Shown piece after piece: positions 1 through 7,534 of a stretch of DNA of 26,951 nucleotides. Position numbers and translations under genes: made by a program. Within the stretch, counting starts at the first letter, position 1, and every line of letters begins with the position of its first letter. This DNA comes from JBDTCS01 sp039923455 (GTDB taxonomy: Bacteria; Bacteroidota; Ignavibacteria; Palsa-1295): assembly GCA_039923455.1 (NCBI GenBank), contig JBDTCS010000271.1:1-26951 (forward strand), given 5' to 3'. The notes under the pieces are model-generated. The model saw only the letters and a program-made list of their open reading frames with translations. It was not told the origin of the DNA and made no database searches.

Positions 1-7
1 GAGTGAC

Positions 8-439
8 TTAGGATTGCGACGGCGCATCCGTGCCGTTTGCACTCATCCCATCAGGAGGCGTGCCTGATTCTTCCCCATTCGGTTCACTCGAACGAGGGTT
101 AGTCAGTCTGATCTGACGAAAAATGTCTTCGAGGTGCGAGACTTCTTCCATCGTGTCATCGATGTAATAGAAAAGCTCGGGAGTAAATTTCAATCGAACC
201 TCTCGGCCAACCGCCATTCGAATTCGGTATGCCTGGTCCTTGACGCGCTTTAAGACATCTGCCGGCTTGTGAACGCTACCGAGTATACTCAGATACACAC
301 GGCCGGATCGCAAATCCGGGGACATCCGAACTTTCGTAACCGTTAAGAGGCCATCGCTCAAATCACTCAGTTCGTTCTGAAGACTTTTGGCAATGGCCCG
401 CTGAATTTCGCCGGCGACTTTTTCGGTACGTATGGACAT
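8..439 (-). CDS. rbfA: Ribosome-binding factor A
   Basis: RbfA is a cold-shock-linked assembly factor that binds the 30S subunit during late 16S rRNA maturation. The 143-residue protein opens with the family pattern (TEKVAGEIQRAIAKSL, residues 5-20), continues through the single KH-like fold (LTVTKVRMSPDLRSGRVYLS, about 32-51), and contains the conserved KFTPELFYYIDDTMEE block near 84-99. The last 30 residues are a Ser/Gly/Pro-rich tail, probably disordered and not part of the fold. Its ATG shares one base with the infB stop (TAATG), which implies translational coupling. No Shine-Dalgarno is evident upstream, so coupling is the likely route of initiation. It is the last gene of rimP-nusA-infB-rbfA visible here; the operon may continue past the window edge. 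Confidence 0.95.
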   Translation of the reverse strand: MSIRTEKVAGEIQRAIAKSLQNELSDLSDGLLTVTKVRMSPDLRSGRVYLSILGSVHKPADVLKRVKDQAYRIRMAVGREVRLKFTPELFYYIDDTMEEVSHLEDIFRQIRLTNPRSSEPNGEESGTPPDGMSANGTDAPSQS

Positions 440-3276
440 TATCGCGCAGGCATAACCTTCTCAAGTTTACGCTTGATCTCGACAATCTTAAATGCCTCGA
501 TCGTATCGCCAACTTTCAGATCGTTGTAACCATCCAGACTGACACCGCACTCATATCCGGCATCCACCTCGCGCACGTCATCTTTGAAACGCTTTAGCGA
601 AACAAGTCCGCCGGTAAAGATGACCTCGCCATCACGCATCAATCGCACACGATTATTTCGCATCAGCTTGCCTTCCAAAACATAGCAACCTGCGATCGTA
701 CCAACTTTCGGCACTTTGAATGTCTCACGAATCTCCACCGTAGCGGTGACCTCCTCTTTCTCTTCCGGAGCGAGCAAGCCTTCAAGCGCATCACGAACAT
801 CGTTGATACAGTCGTAGATGACGCTGTATAGACGTACTTCGACATGCTCCACCGCTGCAAGTTTTCGTGCATCCAAATTCGGACGAACGTGGAATCCAAG
901 AATGATCGCACCGGATGCAGCAGCGAGACTCACATCGTTCTCGCTGATAGCACCGACCGCACGATGAACAATTTCTACTTTTACTTCGGCTGTCGAAAGA
1001 CGGAGTAAGGAATCGGCGATAGCTTCGACCGAACCATCGACGTCGCCCTTCAAGATCAAGCGAAGATGCTGCACACCACCTTGTTTGATCTGCTCGCTGA
1101 TCTCGTCGAGCGTTATGAACTTGACTTGCTTAAAATCCTGCTCACGTCTAAGCTGCTGACGCAAGTTCGAAATCTCCTTGGCTTCGCTATCGCTGTCGAG
1201 CACAATGAAGTGATCGCCCGCCTGTGGAATACCATCGAAGCCGAGAATCTGAACGGGTGTAGATGGCGGCGCAACTTCGACGCGCTTGCCGCGCTCATCG
1301 AACATCGCACGCACTCTGCCCGAGTATACACCTGCCAAGAATGGATCACCCAAACGGAGCGTCCCTTTTTGCACGAGCACTGTCGCCTGAATACCTCGGC
1401 CTTTATCAACCTCCGCTTCAATGACTGCTCCGCGAGCTTGACGATCAGGATTGGCTTTCAAATCAAGAATGTCTGCTTCGAGCGCAATACGCTCCAGCAA
1501 TGCATCGACATTCTTGCCGGTCCTTGCCGAAAGTTCAACCGTACCATACTTACCGCCCCACTCTTCGACGAGCACGTTCTTATCGGCGAGCTGTTGGCGA
1601 ATACGATCAGGATTTGCGTCCGGACGGTCGACCTTATTAAAAGCAATAATGATCGGTACTGCTGCGGCCTGTGCATGCGAGATCGCTTCCCAGGTTTGCG
1701 GCATCACGCTATCATCAGCCGCGATAACAAGCACAACAATATCTGTTATCTGCGCACCACGAGCACGCATAGCCGTAAAGGCTTCGTGACCAGGTGTATC
1801 GAGAAACGTGATCTGGCGACCCGTCGAAATGGTAACTTCGTAGGCACCGATGTGCTGTGTGATTCCACCCGATTCGCCAGCGACGACGTTGGCCTTACGG
1901 ATATAATCGAGCAACGAAGTCTTACCGTGATCAACGTGACCCATGATCGTGACAACAGGGGGACGAGCAATCAGTGTGTCGGGTTCATCCGGAAGATCTT
2001 CGAGCGAATCGGTCGTGAACTCCTCTTGGAACTCCACCGTAAAACCAAACTCGTCGGCGACAAGCTGAATCGTGTCTTTGTCAAGTCGTTGATTGATCGA
2101 GACCATCAGGCCAAGTGCAATACACTTGGAGATAATCTGACCAACTTCCACCTTCATCAAGTTGGCAAGTTCGTTTGCCGTGAGGAATTCGGTTGCACGC
2201 AAAACCGATTTATCGCGTGCAGTCTCCTCGATCAAACGCTGCTCTTCCGTGTCGGCGCGCAATTGACGGCGCATCTTGCGAGCCTTGGCGCGTGTCGAAA
2301 GGAATGAACCCTCGTCCAGCCCTGCGAGCGTACGCTTAACTGCGGCTTCGACATCTTTAGCATCGACGGCACCACGATCACGACCTCTGCGACGTTTTGC
2401 TGCTTTCTCCTCTTCTTCCGAAGAATCTTTTTTGGTTACAACTTCGCCCGGCTTGTGTTTCGAGATCAGTCCCTGTACTTTGCTCGCAACTTTATCGGCA
2501 CGCGTGCGAAGTATCGGAATATCTTCACGCGATTTTGTTGGCTGAGTGCCGAGATCTATTCTGCCTTTGATCTTAAGTCCGGGAAGCGTGACACGAAGAT
2601 CTGTCGGGTCGCTTGTCGCGATAACGGTCGTAGTTTTTCTTCTGCGACGTCTGCGCTTAGCAACGGCATCGGGAGATTGATCGGTACCGTCATCGTGCGC
2701 ACCATCATCATGTGGCACAAAGCTATCAGGCATCGGCACCTCAATGTCTACCGGAGGAATTGCGATCGGAGTCTCGGGGACTTCATCCGCAACAGCAGTG
2801 ATCGTTTCCGGAACCGTTGGTTCGGCAGCTACAAGTTCGTGAGAAATAACAGCTTCCGATTCAACTATCTGCGCAATGGGAGCACTCTTAGGAGCCTCTT
2901 CTATCTCAGGAGTAGTCGCAACTATCTGCTCCGCGACATGAGGAGTTGGAGCTAACCGCTCGGGGATTTCCGGTTCTGCGGGTTCCTCGACCTTGTGAAC
3001 TTCGACTTCGACTGGGACTTCGTCGCTTTTCTTTGTGCGCTTTTCTTTAAATGCGGCGACCTTCTTCTGACGCTTTTCAGTAACATCTTTCTCTTTACTG
3101 AAATGCTTCATCACGAGGTCAAGCGCTTCACCCTCGACCTTCGACATGATGGTCTTGGCATTCGTGAAGCCCCGCTTCTGAAGAAATTCGATCAGGGTAT
3201 CGTGACTGGTGTTCAGCTCAGTCGCCAGCGTCCTAATAGTAGATTTCTTAGATTTATCTGTAGTCTCTTGTCCCAT
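439..3276 (-). CDS. infB: Translation initiation factor IF-2
   Basis: IF-2 is the GTPase that brings fMet-tRNA to the 30S start site and promotes 50S joining. The 945-residue protein has an N-terminal IF2-N-like segment (about 1-60), then a low-complexity Pro/Glu/Val linker (about 75-200), a run of Arg near 207-213, and the second conserved N-domain (about 355-415). The G domain follows with GHVDHGKT (446-453), GGITQHIG (470-477), DTPGHEAF (493-500), NKVD (547-550) and SAR (583-585). The C-terminal beta-barrel and fMet-tRNA-binding domains complete a normal length for a long-linker IF-2. The ATG at 3276 follows AGGAG with a 4-nt gap, a strong ribosome-binding site in a window where others are hard to find. 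That site is the 3' arm of a perfect 11-bp inverted repeat (separate entry). Confidence 0.98.
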   Translation of the reverse strand: MGQETTDKSKKSTIRTLATELNTSHDTLIEFLQKRGFTNAKTIMSKVEGEALDLVMKHFSKEKDVTEKRQKKVAAFKEKRTKKSDEVPVEVEVHKVEEPAEPEIPERLAPTPHVAEQIVATTPEIEEAPKSAPIAQIVESEAVISHELVAAEPTVPETITAVADEVPETPIAIPPVDIEVPMPDSFVPHDDGAHDDGTDQSPDAVAKRRRRRRKTTTVIATSDPTDLRVTLPGLKIKGRIDLGTQPTKSREDIPILRTRADKVASKVQGLISKHKPGEVVTKKDSSEEEEKAAKRRRGRDRGAVDAKDVEAAVKRTLAGLDEGSFLSTRAKARKMRRQLRADTEEQRLIEETARDKSVLRATEFLTANELANLMKVEVGQIISKCIALGLMVSINQRLDKDTIQLVADEFGFTVEFQEEFTTDSLEDLPDEPDTLIARPPVVTIMGHVDHGKTSLLDYIRKANVVAGESGGITQHIGAYEVTISTGRQITFLDTPGHEAFTAMRARGAQITDIVVLVIAADDSVMPQTWEAISHAQAAAVPIIIAFNKVDRPDANPDRIRQQLADKNVLVEEWGGKYGTVELSARTGKNVDALLERIALEADILDLKANPDRQARGAVIEAEVDKGRGIQATVLVQKGTLRLGDPFLAGVYSGRVRAMFDERGKRVEVAPPSTPVQILGFDGIPQAGDHFIVLDSDSEAKEISNLRQQLRREQDFKQVKFITLDEISEQIKQGGVQHLRLILKGDVDGSVEAIADSLLRLSTAEVKVEIVHRAVGAISENDVSLAAASGAIILGFHVRPNLDARKLAAVEHVEVRLYSVIYDCINDVRDALEGLLAPEEKEEVTATVEIRETFKVPKVGTIAGCYVLEGKLMRNNRVRLMRDGEVIFTGGLVSLKRFKDDVREVDAGYECGVSLDGYNDLKVGDTIEAFKIVEIKRKLEKVMPAR

Positions 3277-3370
3277 TTATCTCCTCTTGGTCTTTGTGAT
3301 TCGAAGTATCGAACGAATGTTCGAAACGATCGGATCAAAGACCGGTGTACAAACCCGCGGAGATAAATGA
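3274..3370 (-). promoter_or_regulatory. Nested hairpin in the infB leader hiding the ribosome-binding site and start codon
   Basis: In the mRNA (minus strand) CATTTATCTCC at 3369-3359 is the exact reverse complement of GGAGATAAATG at 3284-3274, which holds the Shine-Dalgarno and ATG of infB. A U-G pair (3370/3273) extends the stem. Inside it lie two further collinear stems: GGTCTTTG (3343-3336) with CAAAGACC (3296-3289), 8 bp, and TCGAAC (3324-3319) with GTTCGA (3314-3309), 6 bp with a 4-nt loop. All three pair without crossing, giving one long imperfect hairpin. It begins about 70 nt after the nusA stop, so ribosomes ending nusA would not open it. It resembles an autoregulatory or temperature-sensitive translational switch; the effector is unknown. 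Confidence 0.7.
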
Positions 3371-3438
3371 GAAATTACATCATTCCTCCGCCACCACTCT
3401 GATGACAACCAAACACTCTATTCCCCCCATGACCGGCC

Positions 3439-4863
3439 TCACTCTGCCGGCGTAGTCGGGGCAGTTGCTTCGGCAACCGCAGTTTCACTTTCCGCAATTT
3501 CTATTGCTGGAGCTTCCGATGCTGTCGGTGCCGGAGCTTCCGTTGCTATCTTGAAACCTGTTGATTCGTTGCGAAGCGTGGTCAAGTTGATACCTGCTTG
3601 CTCTGCAACATTCTCGATCGCCTGATCTGCCTGTGCGAATTCACGCTCGAGCAACATCTTAATCATCTCCGCTTTTTCCTGCGTCATGCCTTGCACGGCA
3701 AGCAACACCGGAAGCGGCGTGTTGAGATATTCTTTGGCAGTGTCGATACGTGCGCGAATAAGCTCGGTGTAAAGATCGAGTCCGATCTCTTCACGGAATT
3801 CAATAAGCTCGATATCTTCCTCGTCGCGAGCTTCCTTCACGAGATTGATCTGGTAGCCAGTGAGTCGTGAAGCAAGACGGACGTTCTGCCCTTGCTTACC
3901 AATTGCAAGCGAAACCTGATCGTCCGATACGAGCACGGTCGCGGTGTGTGTCTCTTCATCGAGATCCACTTGCAAAAGCTTCGCAGGCGAAAGTGAGCGC
4001 ATAAGAAACTGTGCCGGATCTTCCGACCAGGGTATCACGTCGATATTCTCGTTCGCCAACTCGCGGACGATCGAGTGAATTCGAACACCCTTCATGCCTA
4101 CGCAAGCCCCTACCGGATCGACACGATCATCTGTGGACTCGACCGCAACCTTCGCGCGTTCCCCTGGCTCACGTGCAACACCCTTAATCAGAATGATACC
4201 ATCGTAGATCTCAGGGATCTCGATCTCCATCAAGCGTTCGAGGAATTTTGGATCGGAGCGAGATAGCACTACGACCGGTGTAGAATTTGGCCCACCACGT
4301 CGCACTTCTTTTACAACCGCGCGGATCGTATCACCTTTTCTCCAACGCTCCTTCGAGATCTGTTCCGATTTCGGAAGCAAGAGCTCGCGGCGATTGTGAA
4401 TGATGAAGAGATCACCGTGACGGATCTGATAGACTTCGCCGACAAGAATATCGGAAATAAGCGCACTGTATTCGTTAAAGAGATTATCCTTCTCGATTTC
4501 ACGAATGCGCTGATTCAAATTCTGCTTTGCCGTAACAATCAACCGACGACCAAAATCTTTTCCAAGATTTACGATCTCAACGTACTCATCGCCGGCTTCA
4601 AGTTCTTCGCCAGATTTTTTCTGGGCGTCTTCAACCGATATTTGTGTAGTGGGATCTTCGACGACCTCGACCACGGACTTTTCGAGATATACTTCGATAT
4701 CTCCTTTGTCCATGTTCATCACAAGATCGAACTTCGCCTCGAGACCGTATTTTTTACGGATCATCATGGCGAACGTCTCCTCGATAACGGCCATCAAAAT
4801 GTCCCTATCGATTCCCTTCTCGCGGACCATGTCCGCAAACGACTCAACAATAAGTGGGTTCAT
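3439..4863 (-). CDS. nusA: Transcription termination/antitermination factor NusA
   Basis: NusA binds RNA polymerase and nascent RNA and controls pausing, termination and rRNA antitermination. The 474-residue protein shows the N-terminal polymerase-binding domain (1 to about 125), an S1 domain (about 137-200), KH1 with GACVGMKGVRI (252-262), and KH2 with SLAIGKQGQNVRLAS (318-332). A helix-hairpin-helix-like region follows (about 385-430). A short Ala/Glu/Pro/Thr-rich tail (about 440-474) replaces the longer acidic repeats of proteobacterial NusA. It lies between rimP (169-nt gap) and infB (162-nt gap). Both gaps are unusually long for this operon and both contain hairpins. The ATG at 4863 has no clear Shine-Dalgarno. 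Confidence 0.97.
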   Translation of the reverse strand: MNPLIVESFADMVREKGIDRDILMAVIEETFAMMIRKKYGLEAKFDLVMNMDKGDIEVYLEKSVVEVVEDPTTQISVEDAQKKSGEELEAGDEYVEIVNLGKDFGRRLIVTAKQNLNQRIREIEKDNLFNEYSALISDILVGEVYQIRHGDLFIIHNRRELLLPKSEQISKERWRKGDTIRAVVKEVRRGGPNSTPVVVLSRSDPKFLERLMEIEIPEIYDGIILIKGVAREPGERAKVAVESTDDRVDPVGACVGMKGVRIHSIVRELANENIDVIPWSEDPAQFLMRSLSPAKLLQVDLDEETHTATVLVSDDQVSLAIGKQGQNVRLASRLTGYQINLVKEARDEEDIELIEFREEIGLDLYTELIRARIDTAKEYLNTPLPVLLAVQGMTQEKAEMIKMLLEREFAQADQAIENVAEQAGINLTTLRNESTGFKIATEAPAPTASEAPAIEIAESETAVAEATAPTTPAE

Positions 4864-4902
4864 GTATTTCTACTCAACAATCGGATTGCGCCTCGCAAAT
4901 TT

Positions 4903-4939
4903 GGCAACATCGTTGCCCGCTGATGACTTTTTCAAAGTC
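4903..4939 (-). promoter_or_regulatory. Two small hairpins in the nusA leader
   Basis: In the rimP-nusA gap the mRNA can form GACTTT/AAAGTC (4939-4934 with 4930-4925, 3-nt loop). It can then form GGCAAC/GTTGCC (4917-4912 with 4908-4903, 3-nt loop). Both are perfect 6-bp stems, about 40-75 nt upstream of the nusA ATG. There is no U-tract, so simple termination is unlikely. A leader structure or RNA-stability element is possible; function is not shown. Confidence 0.35.
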
Positions 4940-5032
4940 GGTGGTATGCGGAAAGCGTACTCTTGACCGCCCGTAACATAAGCGGAGAGCCTAAAATTTC
5001 GCTAAAACTGTTGGATATTGGGGAAAACGGAG

Positions 5033-5596
5033 TTATCTTGAAGAAAACTCCGGTTGAACCAAAACCTTGAGCAATTTTGACCTGTCGATCTGCACCAATT
5101 CGACAGGCTCAAGATAGATCTGCTCGTCAGGTTCGATCTGGGGCTCCGGCTTGACCATCTGTCGCCTCCCGCGAGCCTTATGCATCAAGTCCAAGGGTTC
5201 GAGCTCGATCTCGTCAGCTGCGAAGCCGTGAAGCTTTCCGTGGACAGTATGTGTCTCCTCGCCATCCGTATAGTGAGCCTCGACGACCCTGCCAATGTTT
5301 CGCTTAAACTGATAATCGTGCACGAGTGGCTCGTCGGTGCCCGGGGAAAGAACGTCCAGCCGAAAATTGCCTTTGATCAGACTGCCTTCCTCGCAAACCG
5401 TGTTGACATGACGGCTGATGGCTTCGCAATCTTCGATCAGTACCGGTCGGTCGCCATCAAGTACGATTTCGATGACTGGAGCTTGCGCAGCACCCCGAAC
5501 TTCTGTTCTGAGGAGAACCAACCCGCGTGCCTTAGCGGCTTCGATCGCAAGCGGCCCAACAACTTTAGCAATTTTGCTTTTAAACTCTGCGTCCAT
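5033..5596 (-). CDS. rimP: Ribosome maturation factor RimP
   Basis: RimP helps assemble the 30S subunit. The 187-residue protein has the two-domain RimP pattern: an N-terminal alpha/beta domain with VIEIVLDGDRPVLIEDCEAISRHV (about 41-64), then the family signature RLDVLSPGTDEPL (about 79-91) followed by FKRNIG. A C-terminal SH3-like barrel comes next (about 100-180). It is first in the rimP-nusA-infB-rbfA order common in bacteria. The usual ylxR gene between nusA and infB is absent. The ATG at 5596 has no Shine-Dalgarno, and the region just upstream holds a palindrome (separate entry). It starts 38 nt after the OmpA-family gene, so read-through from that gene is possible. Confidence 0.93.
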   Translation of the reverse strand: MDAEFKSKIAKVVGPLAIEAAKARGLVLLRTEVRGAAQAPVIEIVLDGDRPVLIEDCEAISRHVNTVCEEGSLIKGNFRLDVLSPGTDEPLVHDYQFKRNIGRVVEAHYTDGEETHTVHGKLHGFAADEIELEPLDLMHKARGRRQMVKPEPQIEPDEQIYLEPVELVQIDRSKLLKVLVQPEFSSR

Positions 5597-5603
5597 ATTT
5601 TTT

Positions 5604-5627
5604 GAATGTTATCAAACGTTTGCATTC
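5604..5627. promoter_or_regulatory. Palindrome just upstream of rimP
   Basis: The 38-nt gap before rimP contains the perfect 10-bp palindrome CAAACGTTTG (5613-5622), flanked by GAATG (5604-5608) and CATTC (5623-5627) in inverted orientation, slightly off-centre. This could be an operator for the rimP operon or a short hairpin. No recognised -33/-7 pair is visible around it, so the call is weak. Confidence 0.25.
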
Positions 5628-5634
5628 ACCTTGC

Positions 5635-7215
5635 TCACTCAGTTCTCAAGACACGAAAAACAACCCGTCGATTTCGCTGGCGTCCATCCTCCGTGTCATT
5701 CGGAGCAACAGGCTGACTGGAGCCAAGTCCGATACTCGTCATCCGCTTCGCATCGATATCTTTTGAAGTTAGATATTGCGCGACAGCTTCGGCTCTTGAT
5801 TTAGATAGCACGCGATTGTGCTCTTCCATTCCCAGCGTATCCGTGTGCCCCTCGATCTGAACAGCCCACTTGGGATGATGCTTGAGCAACTCGACGAGCC
5901 GATCAAGCTCGAAATGCGACTCGGGTCGCAGAGTCGATTTATCAAGATCGAAGAAAATATTTCGAAGCGTGATCGTGCTTCCGATCGCCATCGAATCTAA
6001 TACTATCACAGAGGAGAGTTCTCGATACATCGTCGCCTCGCGCAGATCGAGGTTATCGCTGTATGGCAAATAGCCAGGCGACTCCACGCGCAGCGCGTAC
6101 TCATAACCAAATGGTAAGACGACTGCAAAGTGTCCGGTAAGGCTGCTCGAATATGTCGCAGCTGCAGATGTATCCGTCAACAATCTTGTGTAGGTGATAG
6201 CTGCTTCGAGTGGTGCACCTTTCTGATTCACAACTTTACCCGTCACAAGTATCACTGGGTTTGGACGAATATCATCGCTCAAACTTACGATGTATAGATC
6301 CATGTGATTCGTCCCATTCGAGGAAGAGTAATACGCGATATCACCCGAAGCGGGAATGCTGTAATAGGCATCCATGCCTTGCGTATTGATCTCTGGTCCC
6401 AGATTTTTTGGAGCAGTCCAGTTCACCCAGGAATCATCCAAGCGCTTTGATACGAAGACGTCTGCGTCGCCATATCCACCATGACCTCTCGAAGAAAAAT
6501 AGAGCGATTGACCATCGCTGGCAAGAAATGGCGCAAAATCATCTTTCGCGGTGTTGATCACCGGACCTAAATTTTCGGGAGTCCCGTAATGATTGCTCGA
6601 TGCGTCGATCTGCCGTGTCACATACAAATCTAATCCTCCGTATCCTTCGATGCTCTCGGCTGAGTAAACAATAAATTTTGCATCGGGACTGATGCACTGC
6701 GAGGCGAGCGTGTTTGAGTTGGAATAGTTATCAATCGTGATCGAGTCGATCTTCCAACCCGCTGCCGTTCGCTTCGCAAAGCAAAGACCATTCACACGAT
6801 TGTAATCGAAATTCTTGATGAAGAGTACGCTTCCGTCGGCAGAGACTCCACTGATCGCATCGTTACCGGCAGAGTTAATCGGAAGCCCAAGGTTGATTGG
6901 CTGCGACCAACCGCCCGATTGCGTTCTTCGCGATACGTAGCCATCTTGCAAATGATCGGCTCCGAGATTTGCCGGATTGCCGACACCCATCGTAAAGAAC
7001 AAAAGCTTACCGTCCGGTGAGATAATCGGCGAAAGCTCGGAGTACTCAGAATTTATTTCCTTGCCAAGGTTTGCTTTTTTCAAGGTCTGTGTCCGCACAC
7101 GCTCCGTGTGTGAGGTCTCCTGTGCCGTCGCGACCGTTACAACCGCAAGAAGCAGCCAAACGGCTGCAAAAAAAATACGGCAAACAAATTTGAAACTGGG
7201 CCCTCGTGCGATCAT
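5635..7215 (-). CDS. Exported PD40-repeat / OmpA-domain envelope protein (PorE-like)
   Basis: From the ATG at 7215 the protein is 526 residues. The start is chosen because the longer frame (to 7308) would run through the tRNA terminator, whereas this ATG begins a clear signal peptide ending in VATAQ. WD40-like PD40 beta-propeller strands follow (SPDGKLLFF, SADGSVLFI, SPDAKFIVY, ASDGQSLYFSS). Then comes a carboxypeptidase-regulatory-like beta domain (VTGKVVNQKGAPLEA) and a C-terminal OmpA domain (about 415-520) with the peptidoglycan-contact pattern GHTDTLG plus NRVLSKSRAEAV. Known relatives such as PorE of type IX secretion have TPR-PD40-CRD-OmpA; the TPR part is missing here. It probably ties an outer-membrane machine to peptidoglycan. 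The PorE role is inference; a generic OmpA-family protein is the alternative. Confidence 0.85.
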   Translation of the reverse strand: MIARGPSFKFVCRIFFAAVWLLLAVVTVATAQETSHTERVRTQTLKKANLGKEINSEYSELSPIISPDGKLLFFTMGVGNPANLGADHLQDGYVSRRTQSGGWSQPINLGLPINSAGNDAISGVSADGSVLFIKNFDYNRVNGLCFAKRTAAGWKIDSITIDNYSNSNTLASQCISPDAKFIVYSAESIEGYGGLDLYVTRQIDASSNHYGTPENLGPVINTAKDDFAPFLASDGQSLYFSSRGHGGYGDADVFVSKRLDDSWVNWTAPKNLGPEINTQGMDAYYSIPASGDIAYYSSSNGTNHMDLYIVSLSDDIRPNPVILVTGKVVNQKGAPLEAAITYTRLLTDTSAAATYSSSLTGHFAVVLPFGYEYALRVESPGYLPYSDNLDLREATMYRELSSVIVLDSMAIGSTITLRNIFFDLDKSTLRPESHFELDRLVELLKHHPKWAVQIEGHTDTLGMEEHNRVLSKSRAEAVAQYLTSKDIDAKRMTSIGLGSSQPVAPNDTEDGRQRNRRVVFRVLRTE

Positions 7216-7297
7216 CAAGAAGTTAAATCCCCTGCTCTCTCGGAGCGTTCCATCTCGTACGAATGGATTCTTATACAAATGCATTTTCCAGAATATG

Positions 7298-7337
7298 AAA
7301 AAGCACACCTCGAGCGATATTCGCGTGGTGTGCTTTT
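7298..7337 (-). terminator. Intrinsic terminator after tRNA-Cys (structure works on both strands)
   Basis: AAAAGCACACC (7299-7309) pairs perfectly with GGTGTGCTTTT (7327-7337), 11 bp. The 17-nt loop holds a second small stem, GCGA/TCGC (7314-7317, 7321-7324). Read on the minus strand the stem ends in a run of T, about 10 nt after the tRNA 3' end, so it should stop tRNA transcription. It also argues that the OmpA-family gene has its own start site downstream. Confidence 0.8.
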
Positions 7338-7347
7338 ACCATTGTTG

Positions 7348-7418
7348 AGGCGCCGCCCAGAATCGAACTGGGGTGGAAGCTTTTGCAGAGCTCTGCCTAA
7401 CCACTTGGCTACGGCGCC
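7348..7418 (-). tRNA. tRNA-Cys (anticodon GCA)
   Basis: A full cloverleaf can be drawn on the minus strand. The acceptor GGCGCCG (7418-7412) pairs with CGGCGCC over 7 bp. The D-arm follows the pattern GCC...GGC. The anticodon stem is GAGCT/AGCTT with loop CTGCAAA, giving GCA (Cys). The T-arm is CCCAG-TTCGATT-CTGGG. The discriminator base is U (7348), as expected for tRNA-Cys. CCA is not encoded. The 116-nt gap upstream holds no clear promoter that I can call with confidence. Confidence 0.96.
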
Positions 7419-7534
7419 GTTTTTCCATCAAACTCAAAACTTAGGAACGCCCAAAATACGAATCGCACGACGATTGAGTTCCCTTTGCTCTGACATGATC
7501 GCTTCTGAATAACAAAGCATCCGCCGGAATAGGT

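Noticed and set aside
1066..2307. Long plus-strand frame of 413 codons opposite infB
   Set aside because: It lies entirely antisense to a well-conserved IF-2 gene, has a biased Cys/Arg/Asn composition and no recognisable domain. A high-codon-bias shadow frame.
7434..7496. 20-codon minus-strand frame (MSEQRELNRRAIRILGVPKF) between the SDR gene and tRNA-Cys
   Set aside because: Too short for a product to be supported, has no ribosome-binding site and no Cys codons that would suggest an attenuator.
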